Shown: piece after piece, positions 23,541 through 34,617 of the stretch | Position numbering within the stretch: the stretch's first letter is position 1 | Layout of the letters: each line of letters starts with the position of its first letter | Assembly (NCBI GenBank): GCA_009809945.1 | Contig: WTPW01003022.1 | Span: 230,188 to 294,187 of the forward strand | Direction of reading: 5' to 3' | Length of the DNA stretch: 64,000 nt | Source: Gigaspora margarita | Taxonomy: Eukaryota; Glomeromycota; Glomeromycetes; Diversisporales; Gigasporaceae | The notes under the pieces: generated by a model | The model's database searches: none | Told to the model about the DNA's origin: nothing | What the model saw: the letters and a program-made list of their open reading frames with translations, nothing else | Translations under genes and position numbers: made by a program

Positions 23541-24376
23541 GAGATGTTTTGGGAACTCAGGCAACAGAGCGAATAATTTGGAAGTTAGATAGTGCAACAC
23601 AGGAGGATTGGAAAAGCTATCAGGCACTTTTGTGGAACAAGCTAAAAACAAGAGTTCCTAAACACCTCATGAAAGAAGATAGAGAGAATTTAGACCAATT
23701 CTTACAAGGTCAAGAAGTAAACATAGATCAAGTTTGGGAGATAATTGAGTCTTTAATTTGGAAGGCAGCAGAGGAGTCACTACCAAAGCGGAAGGTGGAA
23801 ACTAGAAAAGAAAGGAAGATCGAGCTCAAGGAAGCAACTTTTCAGAAAACAGCAAAAGATTTGGGGTATTTAATTAGTAGGATTAGGAAAAGTAGAAACA
23901 ATGGTATGAGTCCGTACGCAGTTCGAGGCTGAAATTGCAAAATTAGAAGTATTAATGCTAGTGCGGGTACAAGCATCGATGATATCAACATGACTGATTT
24001 GGAAAATTGGTTGGATAAAGCAATTCTCTGGTGGAAAGCAATTGAAAGTAAAATTGTTAGTGAGAATCAATTGCAAAAAGAGAAAGAGATAAAGGCATTT
24101 GTAAAGAGGAGGTGTGAGATGATAGTAGATGAGCATAAGAGGATGTTAACAAGCATTTTGGAAAAACCTTGTAACAAAGTAACATTAGATAGAATATTAG
24201 TAGGGGAGGAGGACTGCTATAAATTAGTTGTTGAACCAGAGGAAGTTTTGGTAAAAACGGAGGAGCATTTTAAAAAGCAATTTAGGAGGAGAAATCCTCA
24301 CTGGGACCAATTAAGCGAGGATTGGAAGAGGGTGTATCAGCCTTTAAATAGGGTTAAAGAGGAATAGTACAACCCA

Positions 24377-25600
24377 GTGTTATCTCTGATAGATGTAGAA
24401 GAATGGATGATAATGCTCAACGAGGTGAAACTGAAATCAGCTCCAGGAATTTCTAATGTAACGTATGAGTTAATCAAGCAGGCAAACCATAAAGTTCAGA
24501 TTATTTTTAAGAACTTTGCAAATCTTTGTTTGGTAAGGGGCTGCATTCCAAACAAGTGAAAAGTAGCACAAATATATATGATACCCAAGGGTAAAGACTG
24601 GGGGTTTGATCTTGGAAGGGTTAGACCAATCGCATTATTAGAAGCATTTCGCAAATGCATTACTAGAGTTATAACCAAAAGATTAATAAAGTTTGTATTG
24701 AGAAAAATATTCTTCAAGGTCCAAATTTCACTGGTTTGCCAGAAGACTCAACAGAGGAGCCTATTCATATATTAAATGCGCTATTAGAAGAGGCCCAAGA
24801 GAAGAGCAAAGAATTATGGCTCCTTTTTCAGGATATGAAGAAGGCTTTCGATTCCGTTAGCCTCTTAATGTTAGAAAAAGCACTTCAAAGGATCAAGATT
24901 CCACAAATTTTAATTAAGTTTATTATTAATTTGTATGAGAGTAGACATATGAGGGTAATCATGAGCTATGGTCTTACAAAAGAATTTACAGCAGAGGATA
25001 GAATCGATCAGGGGGAGGTGATTTCCTCCCTGGTATGGCGTATTTTTTATGATCCTTTGCTAAAAAGAGTGCAAAAAGATAAAGATCTAGGTTATATAGC
25101 AAAAGTAAGTAACCTCGATACAAATGGAATCGTAGAAAGTTCTTCAAGTGTATGTCAGGCAGTCTTGGCATATGCGGATGATACCACATGGATTGCTACC
25201 TCAAAGAAACAGATGGAGAGAACAATTGAAATTGCTGAACAGTTTTTTTATTTTAACGATATTGAAATAAATGGTAGCAAATCGAAGCTTGTGGTCTTGA
25301 ACTCAGGGCTTGTAGGTCAAGACAAAAATATTACATTCTGTAAGGCCAAACTGGTAGCAGAAAAAAAACTTTGTGATGTAAAGTTTTCGGGCGTCTACTT
25401 ATCTACATCCAAAGAGATAGTGAATATTAAATGAATAGCTAGAAGTATAGTTGGCACATTCGTACATGTGTTGGAAAAAAATGGGTTACAGCTAGCCAAC
25501 TTAGTTATATAAATAATCAGGTCCTTCTGCCAAAGTTAGAGTATATTTTACAAACTGCAACACTCTCAGAGAAGGAGTTAGAATTTATACACCAGCCATT
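24377..25600 (+). pseudogene. LINE B ORF2: reverse transcriptase domain
   Basis: KSAPGISNVTYELIKQ is the N-terminal RT motif. IYMIPKG with RPIALLEAFRKCITRVI follows after a TGA at 24557 that stands at the usual Trp position. A frameshift near 24716 leads to LFQDMKKAFDSVS (motif A, catalytic Asp), then IDQGEVISSLVWRIFYDPLL (motif B), LAYADDTTWIA (motif C, YADD) and SKSKLVVLNS. A TGA at 25432 and a frameshift near 25478 follow. It would copy LINE RNA at the nicked target. Confidence 0.9.
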
Positions 25601-27340
25601 AATTCGTTTATACAAAAGAAGGCTAGGGCTTGCTCAAACTGCTCCAAATGATCTTTTTTTTCACAGGGGTGTTCTAGATTTCAAATCCTTAGCAAGTACA
25701 CTTATAACCAAGCAAGCAACAAGCGTACTTAAAAGATTGAACAGTTGCAAGACAGTAGGTATTCTTGCAGAATTGAGAATAAAGCAGGGTGCTATTAAAG
25801 CTGGTATCTTGAAGGACATGCGGAGCACTCAGTTTAATAGCGAGTTTGTTAGGCTTTGGAGGGTAAACTTGACGTGTAATATTATGGAGAAATGCAAAAC
25901 AATGAATTTGAAGTTTGAAGTAAGGAGTTATCAGGAGGAAAGAGTAAAAGAAAATTGGTTACTTATGGATCTGCTTGAAGAAAAGTTGGTTAAGCAATCA
26001 GTGAAAGCAAGAATTAATCTGGAAATTGTTGGCCTAAAACAAATCTTGGACCCAACCAGAAGTGAATTAATGACATGGAAACAGATCAAGGTTCAAGAGG
26101 AATGAGTGTAAAGGGGAAAGTTCCACATTGGTTTTCTGGACTTGAGGAAGTAGTTTTAAGAAGTTCAGACTCTAGGAAACTTAAGAAAGAATATATGCTA
26201 GATGTGGAAAACCATGTAGCCTCACTACCGCAACTGGAGAAACTGCAATATGACAAGAGGTTCAAAGACTGGGCGGTTGTTAAAAAGAAGAATTTGGACC
26301 AGCTTCTTTTAGGCCGAGTAAACAAAAAGTTGAAGTGCAAGACGGTAGTAGATCACTGGTTAGAGGTACAGGCAGAAAAAGGATCAGTTAGGATTGAAAG
26401 ATGTAGAAGATGTCAGCTAAATATTAAGGGAAAGGAAAATGACTGCCAGTTTGTAGTAAACCAAAGTGAACATATAAAATCAATAAGTAGAGTTTTTAGA
26501 AAAGAGAACAATTGGCACTTGACATTTCCTATAAGTTACTACAAAGGTTTCTTCTCAGTTAGCACAGCAAGAGATCGCAGTACTACAGAAGAAGCTATGG
26601 AGATGGTTGAGATTAGGCCGTTTGAAGTGGAGTCGATTGAGAAGCAAGGTTTAGGTAGTAGAATTAGTAAGTTACTAAAGGATTTGGTAGTTAAGAATAT
26701 TGAGGAGGGTAGAGCAGATTATTTGTTTTATACAGACAGTTCATGGTATAAAGAGGAAGCAGGTTTGGAAGATAGGATGGGTGCTGCCTGGGTACAGCTC
26801 GATAGGGAGGAAAAGTTAGTAGTTTCATTTGGAAAAGTTAGAGTAGTTGACTGGCCGTCGTCGACGAGACCAGAGTTAGTTGCAATTTTGTGTTCATTGT
26901 TAGTAGCCAGGTCATGCGCACGAGTTACAATTAAAACAGACAGTTCAGCTGCAATTAGTAGCATCAAGAAAGTCTTGAAATCTCAGAGCTACAAAAAGCT
27001 GCTTAAGCTAAAGAACAGATCAATTTTGGACAAGATTGTAGAAGTAATTCAAGCCAAAGAAATTGTTCTGGATTTAATCAAAGTTAAAGCTCATAGTGGT
27101 TTACTTTGGAACGAAAGGGCCGATGAACTTGCGAAAGAGGCAGCTTACCTTGAAGATGAGTGGAAATGGACACCCAGTTCTAACACACGATGGAATGTCT
27201 CATTAATTTGGAAAGAAAGGTTGTCGAAGACTGTCCATGGAAGTTTATTATGCAACTCAAGAGAAAATTTCATGAAGGAAAATACCTTGTTTCAAAGAGA
27301 AGTCCTACTCAAATTTGGGGTATTAATGAAGATGTGCTGA
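25600..27340 (+). pseudogene. LINE B ORF2: connection and RNase H domain
   Basis: A connection region follows RT (LYKRRLGLAQTAPNDLFF to MTWKQIKV). A frameshift near 26075-26105 then leads to the RNase H domain at about 26720-27150. YLFYTDSSWYKEEAG carries the first Asp, STRPELVAIL the Glu, VTIKTDSSAAI the second Asp and WNERADELAKEA the last Asp, so all four catalytic acids are present. It removes the RNA strand of the hybrid. RCRRCQLNIKGKEND (about 26400) is a small Cys cluster upstream. Confidence 0.88.
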
Positions 27341-28110
27341 ATTGGTCATTTAGATAGGGAAGACTTAAAGAATTAGGAGGAGTAAGATGTAGATCAATAG
27401 AGAACAGTTTCATGCTCATCTCACGTATTAAAGGTATTTTTCAACTTCTCCCAACACTAGAGGAGTTGCACTTATATAAACTTTGGTTATACGCGTCTTC
27501 AAACTGTATTATGTGTACAAAAGAGGTCAAGGAAAACATTAGTCATTTAGTGTGATGTAGTTTGTTAGAGGAGCTTTGGCAAAAAACAGAAGTACAAGCA
27601 CTTAAAACAGCATGGATGGTTTTGATAGATGAATCAAGATTTATATTAGACATTAGGAGTTGGAAGAAAGTTTTGTTGGATGACAACAAGGAAAAAAGAT
27701 ACATAGAAAGGGAGCTGTATATCAGTAGTATCGCAGAAAAGGAAAAGTGGTCTCAGCTTTACCGTATGGGGCTTAGCAAAAAAGAAGCGAACCTGTGTAT
27801 TTATGGAGTCTTGTATGTCTTCCAGGAAAGCTTTTATCATATTATTTGGAAAGAAAGATGTGATTGGATTATTTGATGGGAGAAGTTAGTCAGTATAAAC
27901 AGGAAGATGAAGAGAAAGCATCGAGAAGATTTCAACATGCCGGCCTATTCTTCGGTTTTAAGGCCTCCTTCATTAAGTATAACAGAAAATAAAGATAGGA
28001 AAAGAAGGAAGCAAGAACAAGTAGTAGAAGCTACTATTCTAGTAGAAAATTCATTACTTCAACAAATTACAGGCACGGAAGAAGTCAGTTGGTGGGTGCG
28101 AAAGTAATTA
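27341..28110 (+). pseudogene. LINE B ORF2: C-terminal Cys/His tail
   Basis: SNCIMCTKEVKENISHLV followed by a stop and then CS (about 27508-27560) matches the C-x2-C, H, C zinc-binding tail of LINE RT proteins, with a TGA at 27554-27556 in the motif. The following Lys/Arg-rich stretch (27562-28107), ending in EEVSWWVRK, is the probable C-terminus, also interrupted by a TGA near 27874. Confidence 0.6.
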
Positions 28111-28358
28111 GATTGGTCAGACAATACAAAGGTAGCTGAGAACCTGGATATGTTCTCAAAGAAATATATGAGTAATGTCATGTATGGCTTGGAGACTAAC
28201 AAACATCAGTGCAACAACCATACCTAGGCACTAGAGGAGTCGACGGGTAATAGCCTATATTAAAATTAGATATAGTTTTTTGTATTTATTTGTACATAAA
28301 ATTTCTAATAAATAGCGCAAGGTTGTAAAGTAAAAAAAAAAAATTATTATTATATATT

Positions 28359-30600
28359 TCTTTCTTTCGCCTGTATACATATCTATAAATAACTTAAAGT
28401 AGTTAGTATATAAATATACACTGCCCAAAAAAGCATGACCGAAATCCTATATGCATGGATGGTTACACACGATTTTTTATATTAAAATCATATAGAGGGA
28501 ATATACGTCATAAGGTAACACATGAAGGACATGCGGGTTTTCTATAAAACTTCACCAGTTTATTCTTCTGTTGATATATGAATATAGTATAGAGACTGAT
28601 CTGAGTAATCCGCATTCTGCTTAACTTTTACTAGACACACATTTTTACTAGTAAATTGTTATAAATTAACGTAATACACAAAAAACTTGGAATTCTGTTA
28701 CTTTTTCGGCACTTTTGGCTTATAAAATTTCAACAGCAAGTTCACGAAGGTACCACAATGAACTTAATATAATTTCACGAACTAATTCAGATAAGAAAAC
28801 CGGGTTAGTTGTTATTTATTGGTTTTCATTTATATCGATATTACCAAAAATTATTTGGCTAATTTTTGCCTCTAATTTAGTCCAATTTCTACAAAACTTT
28901 ACTGGGATGTTCTATGGCCATAACGTAGTTGTTTTGTCAAAACACATCTAACGCATCTTACAATTTATATGACTTTCATATGGCACGAGTATGAATGTAT
29001 AAATGTATATACAAGTGTATTACGGGTGAATATACAGTTATATAACTGCTAAACAGCTAATATGATGTTTTATTTTTTTTTATTTATCTATACTTATAAA
29101 ACTCTTGTTTATAAAATTTAGGCTGTTCGAATAGTTGTAAGAAATGCATACAAACAGAGGCATTGGTTTTGTTAGGTGGATACGGATGTATGAAAATATG
29201 TATTGTATAACGTAAAAACAATGAGTGCAGGTTATATTTACTGTAACAATAGAATCTATAGAATAGATAATATTTGTATTAATATTTGAAAAATTGCATT
29301 CATGTTGAAAAAAGAGTAAAATACAGTATCAATATTAAAGATTATAACATTGAGATATTAATGTATTTAATGTTTTTACTAATCAATAATTCTAGAACAT
29401 CATGTTACATATCATAATTTTTAACCATAACGATAAGAGCTATTAAATAAGTCCTTTGATGAGTTTACGTAACATAAGTTAGATTGAACACCGAAGATTT
29501 TTTATATTTCGAAAGTCGAACTAACTAATTTATCGATATTTAATCAGCCAATCATATTTGATGAAGATCATCTGACATGATAGCCAATTAAAAATAAGTT
29601 CAGTCATGCTGCCCAAAAATAGTAGTTTATCATTTTCTTATCTGTAAGTAAACGTGCATTTTCTTATGAAAAGCATTTCGTGAATTTCTGACTTTTTAGT
29701 GCGAAATCGCATTTCAGCCAGATCCTGCATTTCTGGCAGATCATGCATTTCTGCACTTTCTGACATTTCAGGCAGAAATGCAATAGCAGAAACCTGTATC
29801 AGAATAAAGATGTAAAAAGTATTTAAGCGATAGTTCTGTCACCTTTAATAAAGATAACTCAGTTGAGTTTGATACTTCGAAACCATAATAGTAGAAGTAG
29901 TAACTCCCATAGTTAGTAACTTGTCTCCTAAAACTCGTCCCAATATACTTTTCATTATTGTCATAAAACCTTGTTGCCAGTTTTGTAGAGTTAACCTTTG
30001 AAATTAGAATAGGAGTGTTAACATAGTATAGTTTCTGTTTATTTATCCTGATAGTATTATCCGTAAAAGAAAGTGAAAGAACTTAAGTTGTAGTACTTAC
30101 TCCTATTTATACTAAAAACCTTAGCTAGTCACCTGCTCTATTGTTACTACAAATAAGGCAAAGCTTAGCTACCTTATTTATCGAACAATCAGTAACCCAT
30201 GGTCACTTACTATTGATCAATCTTGGAACTCCATGATCTATAATATTCAATTTCTGACCGCCTTTAGCCACCGTCGGAATTCAATTTAAGCTTAGATCAT
30301 TGAAATTACTGTAAAGCCATAAGAGAACCCACAACTCAGATTAAACCTTTGAATCTCATAACCTACACAAGAGAAAGACTTGAGCGAATTAGTATAGAGC
30401 AAATAAAATACAAGAAGCACAATAAGTAGCTAGAGACTTAACTTAACCCAATTCCAAGACCTCTGAATCCTGAAACCCAGACCAAATCAACTTCACCTCT
30501 TTCTGCCTTCCAACTCAAGGTTTAGAGTCTTAAGTGCTTGATTGAGTTAGTTTAGTAGTGTTAATAGTATAAAGTGGTTATAGTTAAAAGAAGAGTATAA
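28359..30600. other. AT-rich DNA of E2 interior
   Basis: No gene recognised. TACACTGCCCAAAAAAGCATG near 28419 looks like a single Tc1-type end without a partner. A cluster of GCATTTCTG/CAGAAATGC words sits at 29690-29795. Confidence 0.4.
29690..29795. repeat. GCATTTCTG word cluster
   Basis: GCATTTCTG and its relatives (GCATTTCAG, GACATTTCAGGCAG) recur about six times, ending in the complement CAGAAATGCA, so the cluster can fold. Possibly the remnant of a word-type MITE. Confidence 0.5.
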
Positions 30601-30602
30601 TT

Positions 30603-31671
30603 TTCCCCTTCTTACTGGGCTAAACCTGGAAATTAGCAAGCTGGGCTGGGCTCAGGCCTAGTTTCAGGCTCATATTTTTATAAGTGAGCTGGGCTCAGGT
30701 CAGGCCTAAAAAATATCAGGCTGGTCCCAGGCCTCTGTAATATACCCAATTAGGCCCAGTTAGGCCTAGTAAACTCTAGAGGTAGATTACATATATATAC
30801 TATAGGTATTTTCAAATATGCTTTTGCTTTTTTTTGTTTTTAAACAAAAGCCAAACTCAGGTTTTGTTGAAAAATAAAGCAAAAGTATATTTGAAAATAC
30901 CTTATATTTGTAGTTATAATGTAGAGGTAAGAAATTTAATTCTTGTGCACTAACTAATATGGTGCAAGAATAAAAACCTCAATTTTATCTTATTTGTTAC
31001 AGAAGTAGATATTGATTTAAATTGTATTAATTGATTATCTTTTTATTAAGGAATAAGATTTTAATTTTTGTTCTGATATAATTGTGATTTTTAGACTTGC
31101 ACCATATATACGTATGTACATAAACTTCAATAGGCAAGAAAATATACCCTTAGTAAGAAATCAAAAAGCCAGACAAGTAAGTCTGGTGAACGAATATAGA
31201 TTAGAAGTACATTCATAAAAAAAAGCAAAAAAAAATTTACCAATAATGGCAGAAAGCCGAATAATTTGCTTTTTGAAATACATTCACAAATATTGTACTT
31301 CTTTAAATAAAAATTTTCAACTGTGTAGCATTTCGAATATATTATTATCCATGCTATCAGTATTCAACACTATGCTATTAGCTCTTAAAAAAGGTTTTAA
31401 TACGATTTCTAATGGCATCTTCTGCTGTAGGAGTCAAAAATCTATATGAAGTATGGGCTGGACTGGGCTTGGACTGAATTTAAAATAAAGCCCAGTCTAG
31501 TTTGCTTAGCAGGCTTTTGTCAGGCTTGAGCCTGATTTATAATAAGGCCTGATCTAGTTTGTTTAACAGGCTTTTTGTCAGGCTTGGGCTTGAATCGGGG
31601 CTAAAAAAATTTTTCAGGCTCTTTTTTGGGTCTTAGAAAGCCCAACCCGACCCAGCCTATTTCACACCCTA
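30603..31671. repeat. GGGCTGGGCTCAGGCC word zones
   Basis: Two GC-rich zones (30617-30780 and 31444-31671) repeat GGGCTGGGCTCAGGCC- and CAGGCTTGAGCCTGA-like words. The right one abuts the CACACCCTA end assigned to E2. The left one could be the other subterminal zone of a smaller hAT-like element. The boundaries on the left are unresolved. Confidence 0.5.
30805..30901. repeat. 97-bp hairpin element
   Basis: GGTATTTTCAAATATGCTTT on the left is mirrored by AAAGTATATTTGAAAATACC-type sequence on the right. The inner part, TGTTTTTAAACA, is also palindromic. A very short fold-back element. Confidence 0.65.
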
Positions 31672-31783
31672 GTCTGGTTCAAAGTCCGAAATTAGTAAAA
31701 TTTAGAGTCCGAATCTGGTTCAATTCCAGACTGAACCCAGACTGGACTGAACCCAAACTGGACCTAGAAGCACTATAGCTACT

Positions 31784-32209
31784 AATAGCCAATGTGAGAA
31801 ACTTCTATTACAACCTACTAAAATGATTAATAGCATATTAAACAGATACAAACAGCTAGTACACTTTAACAATATTCAACATTATATACAACAATATTAT
31901 AAACAATGGATACAACATCAAGATAATGATAGCACTTTATTTAACCAATACTGGACATCAACATATGAACCAAAATCTTCTATTAATCACAATAGTATAA
32001 CCCAATGTTGCAAGAAATTACTAACAATGAAGCTATTAATACTATTAGCCAACTACCAAATAATAAAGCTTGTAGACCAACTACAAGAAATAAGTTATAA
32101 AATATTTAAGCAAAATGGTTCCAATATGCTTTCAGCTATAACTGCACTATTTAAACAGATGCCTAACTCTATAGCAAATACTGAACAGTGAAAAATAGTA
32201 GAATATACA
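31784..32209 (+). pseudogene. LINE A ORF2: linker after E1
   Basis: The protein broken at 18822 resumes here: NSQCEKLLLQPTKMINSILNRY aligns with RRCEMIVDEHKRMLTSILEK of LINE B (about 24110). It continues through the 31823-32191 ORF, with FNQYWTSTYEP and so on, to a TGA at 32189. KIVEYTIYP then corresponds to KVAQIYMIP of LINE B. The order and residues show that 18822 and 31784 were once adjacent. Confidence 0.8.
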
Positions 32210-32217
32210 ATATACCC

Positions 32218-32514
32218 AGGACCCCAAACATCTCTCATATAGGTCATAACTGGATTTTGGCCAATTTTGGCCTAATTCACTAAAAATAACAAAATATATT
32301 TACTTTAATAACTTCTAATCCAGTAATCAGGATTGAATAAACTTTTTTTGTTAGATGCACCTACTGAAAGCTTCATTTTAAAAAAAAAAGTACATCCAAA
32401 TTGGACCACTGGATGCCAAGAAAATTGCCAAAAACTGTTTTTTGCTTCTCAAATTTTAGGTGTTTTCGCTGAAAAATTTCAAGTATGACCTTTATACTTG
32501 ATGTTTGGGGTCCT
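32218..32514. mobile_element. hAT MITE with AGGACCCC ends
   Basis: It begins AGGACCCCAAACATC and ends with the exact complement. The 8-bp duplication ATATACCC lies at 32210-32217 and 32515-32522. No ORF. It interrupts the RT region of LINE A, whose codons continue after it (PISKIQNLDNN). The same end sequence marks the element at 43546. Confidence 0.92.
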
Positions 32515-32522
32515 ATATACCC

Positions 32523-32656
32523 TATATCCAAAATACAAAACCTTGATAATAACTTGCACAATACCTGACCAATCAGTCTATTGAACATACTAAAAAACTT
32601 TACACAAAAATATTAACAAATTGTTATCTCAAAATTTTTTAAAATATTAAATTCTA
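32523..32656 (+). pseudogene. LINE A ORF2: RT N-terminal fragment
   Basis: PISLLNILKNFTQKY aligns with RPIALLEAFRKCITRVI of LINE B. A TGA replaces Arg before it. The fragment is then cut by the SINE at 32657. Its last 13 bases, ATATTAAATTCTA, are the SINE target duplication. Confidence 0.75.
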
Positions 32657-33636
32657 AAGGGTGTGGCGACTTAGGGAAGTTGTTAAGTTGTCACCCCCCA
32701 AGCGGCAGGTCTAGGGTTCAAATCCCACTGGTGATGCTTTGAAAAATAGACCTGTGTTCCAGTAACTGCTTCTCATCGATCGGTTGGGTACATTACCTGT
32801 AGGTCTTGGTACACCATCTCGAATGGGAGCCTTTGGGCGCACAAATCCAAGGTACCAGAGAAATGGAAACCCATTTGGCAAGCCCCGAGTAAGGAGGTAG
32901 CAAAGATCTTCAACAGTGCTACCAAAACCAGAATATCGAAAACTGGAGCTGGAGAATCGGACGATAAGACTCTCGAGGAGAGGGTTCACCAACCTGGCCG
33001 CCGGAGTCGCACTGGAGGAAAAGGACCTATGTTTCGGAATTAGGTACCAAGGGAAGAAGGCCATATCGACCCTTCCAGGCTAACTGGTTTGGAAGTTTGT
33101 GGATCCGGTATAAGGACCGGTTGGATGGTGAGGTGGGTGCTGGGGTTGGAGTGAACCTTACAAGGGCAGAAGTAGGTAATGGTAGCGGTTTAGGTAACCC
33201 CTGGACTGCAAGTGTATAGGTAAAGCTGTAGCGTAAGTTACCGAAGTGTAGGTAATACCTGGGTGGGACAGGGACTGCTCTACCAAGTTTTCCGTCGAGG
33301 ATAAATTAGTCCTAAGGGTGGTAATTAGCATCCGGTACGAACTCCAGGTTTAGAAACTGGTGGCTTTACCGGTGATACAAGATGGGTTGGCAGGCAGATC
33401 AGAGACCAGAGGGTTTAAATAGGCAATGCTAGTATGCAGGTTGCAGGTATGGCAGCTAGTGTAGGACCCTCGGGTGGCTACTTAAATAGGCAACCAAAAG
33501 TTGCAGGTGTGGCTAGTTGTACTCTCATCAATGTAACAAATGCCAGTATTCCCTTAAGTGGATACCAACGGCCCTAGTATCTTGAATAAAAATTCCCAGT
33601 TCCCGAAGACGGACACTTTAAAAAAAATATATATAT
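32657..33636 (+). mobile_element. 980-bp tRNA-headed SINE
   Basis: It is flanked by a 13-bp duplication ATATTAAATTCTA (32644-32656 and 33637-33649). The head (32657-32735) resembles a tRNA with B box GGTTCAAATCC at 32715-32725. The body is much GC-richer than anything nearby, non-coding on the plus strand, and ends in an A-run and (AT)n. Length is unusual for a SINE (typically under 600 bp). The minus strand has a 117-codon ORF (32711-33064), but it crosses the tRNA-like head and is not convincing. Excision restores LINE A codons (KILNSRSSQLC). Confidence 0.85.
32715..32725 (+). promoter_or_regulatory. Pol III B box of the long SINE
   Basis: GGTTCAAATCC matches the tRNA B-box consensus. A weak A-box-like TGGCGACTTAGGG lies about 50 bp upstream (32663-32675). 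Confidence 0.7.
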
Positions 33637-33649
33637 ATATTAAATTCTA

Positions 33650-34612
33650 GATCCTCACAACTATGTAGCACTATTAGGAATAGTGCCAATAGCCCAATAC
33701 ATATACTAAACAACTTTATTGAAGATGCATATAGCAATAAGAACCAGCTATAGCTCTTGTCACAGGATATAAGCAAAGTATATGACTCTGTCAATATTGA
33801 TCTTTTAACTAAAGCATTATACTGTATACAAATGCCTCCAAATCTTGTTAATATAATTACTAATCTGCTTTATTACCATTCAAATCAAGTAATTACAAAT
33901 TTTGGTTTGATACCCTTATATAAAGTACAAGATGGAAAAGATCAAGGGGAGACTATTACTCCTCTTCTTTGGCAAATTTACTATGATCCTTTAATTAGTT
34001 ATATTAAAAAGAAATTTCCAAATATACTATATCTGCAAAATGGACTTCTATATTATTCCCTCCCAAGTACAATACAATACAAATATCAACACAGTATTGG
34101 CCTATATGGATGATACTTTATAGTTAGCTCAATCCATAGAACAATTACAACTGGTTACTCAAACAGCATCAACTTTTTATCAAATAGCCAATATCAAGAT
34201 CAACCTACATAAATCAATTCTAATTTCCAATACTAAATATATACCTGCAATTCTATTTATGAATTCAACAATTCAAACTTTACTACTTAATACCTATTTA
34301 AATTTCTTGGATGCTAGTTCACCTCTATATGCAAATATCTAAAACAAACCCAACTTAACACAAATGAAATATTTGGTCTAACTGATATTTTATGAACTAA
34401 ACAAATTATAAACAAACAAGTTATATATATCATAAACAATGTTATAATACCTATTCTAGAATACCAAATCCATAATATTGTTCTTACATATTCTATGTAT
34501 AATAATATTCTATCCAATTATTTAACAGTGGCTAAGCAAAAATCTAAGCTTTCTTCTACAACATCTAATAAAAAATTTTGTTGCAACATTTTTTTTATTT
34601 TTTTTTAAAAAC
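33650..34612 (+). pseudogene. LINE A ORF2: RT core
   Basis: NSPIHILNNFIEDA aligns with EEPIHILNALLEEA of LINE B. LLSQDISKVYDSVN is motif A with its Asp, and DGKDQGETITPLLWQIYYDP is motif B. After a frameshift near 34085, VLAYMDDTL is motif C: YMDD, where LINE B has YADD. Stops and a T-run near 34590 follow. The frame is then cut by the gypsy LTR at 34618. Strong AT drift makes the protein Asn/Ile/Tyr-rich. Confidence 0.85.
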
Positions 34613-34617
34613 TTTAC

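Larger units (their letters stand above)
20602..28342 (+). mobile_element. LINE B, near full-length non-LTR retrotransposon
   Basis: A 7.7-kb element with a 5' UTR (20602-20995), ORF1, ORF2 (APE, RT, RNase H, Cys-rich tail), a 3' UTR and a 12-base A tail. It is flanked by a 16-bp target duplication. APE plus RNase H on one ORF2 fits the I/Tad1-like LINE groups known from fungi. Roughly ten stops and frameshifts make it inactive, but it is much better preserved than LINE A, so it inserted later. It lies inside E2. Confidence 0.85.
20488..31671. mobile_element. E2: hAT-like element nested in E1
   Basis: The left end TAGGGTGCAGAGTGGGCC and the right end (complement of TAGGGTGTGAAATAGGCTGG) resemble hAT termini of the TAGGGGTGTNAA type. 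Flanks are GTCTGATC and GTCTGGTT, an 8-bp duplication with two differences. The right subterminal zone (31444-31671) is built from GGCTTGAGCCTGA- and GGGCTGGGC-like words. LINE B lies inside. The pairing is reasonable but not certain, because the words also recur at 30617-30780. Confidence 0.55.
18831..31775. mobile_element. E1: hAT-like element inserted in LINE A
   Basis: TAGCTACT occurs at 18823-18830 and 31776-31783. Removing everything between, plus one copy, joins the LINE A codons in frame (…HIQIAT then NSQCEK…). Ends are TCATGCTCTTATAAACTGG and the complement of TAGTGCTTCTAGGTCCAG, a diverged inverted repeat. Both arms are filled with GGACTGAACCCAGAC-like words (18846-18985; 20400-20487 plus 31680-31770). 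No transposase was seen. Most of the present length is later insertions: alternating palindromes, E2 and LINE B. The 8-bp duplication suggests hAT. Confidence 0.75.

Noticed and set aside
20586-28358. LINE B target duplication might be chance AT repeat
   Set aside because: Considered because the motif is simple sequence. Kept as real because all 16 bases match and the right copy directly follows the A tail.
28419-29625. Possible Tc1/mariner element with ACTGCCCAAAAAAGCATGAC end
   Set aside because: The phrase near 29604-29621 is not in the correct inverted arrangement and shares only GCATGACYGAA, so no second end or TA pair could be established.
32711-33064. 117-codon minus-strand ORF in the long SINE
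   Set aside because: It overlaps the tRNA-like head and B box, has no recognisable domain, and is explained by the higher GC content.
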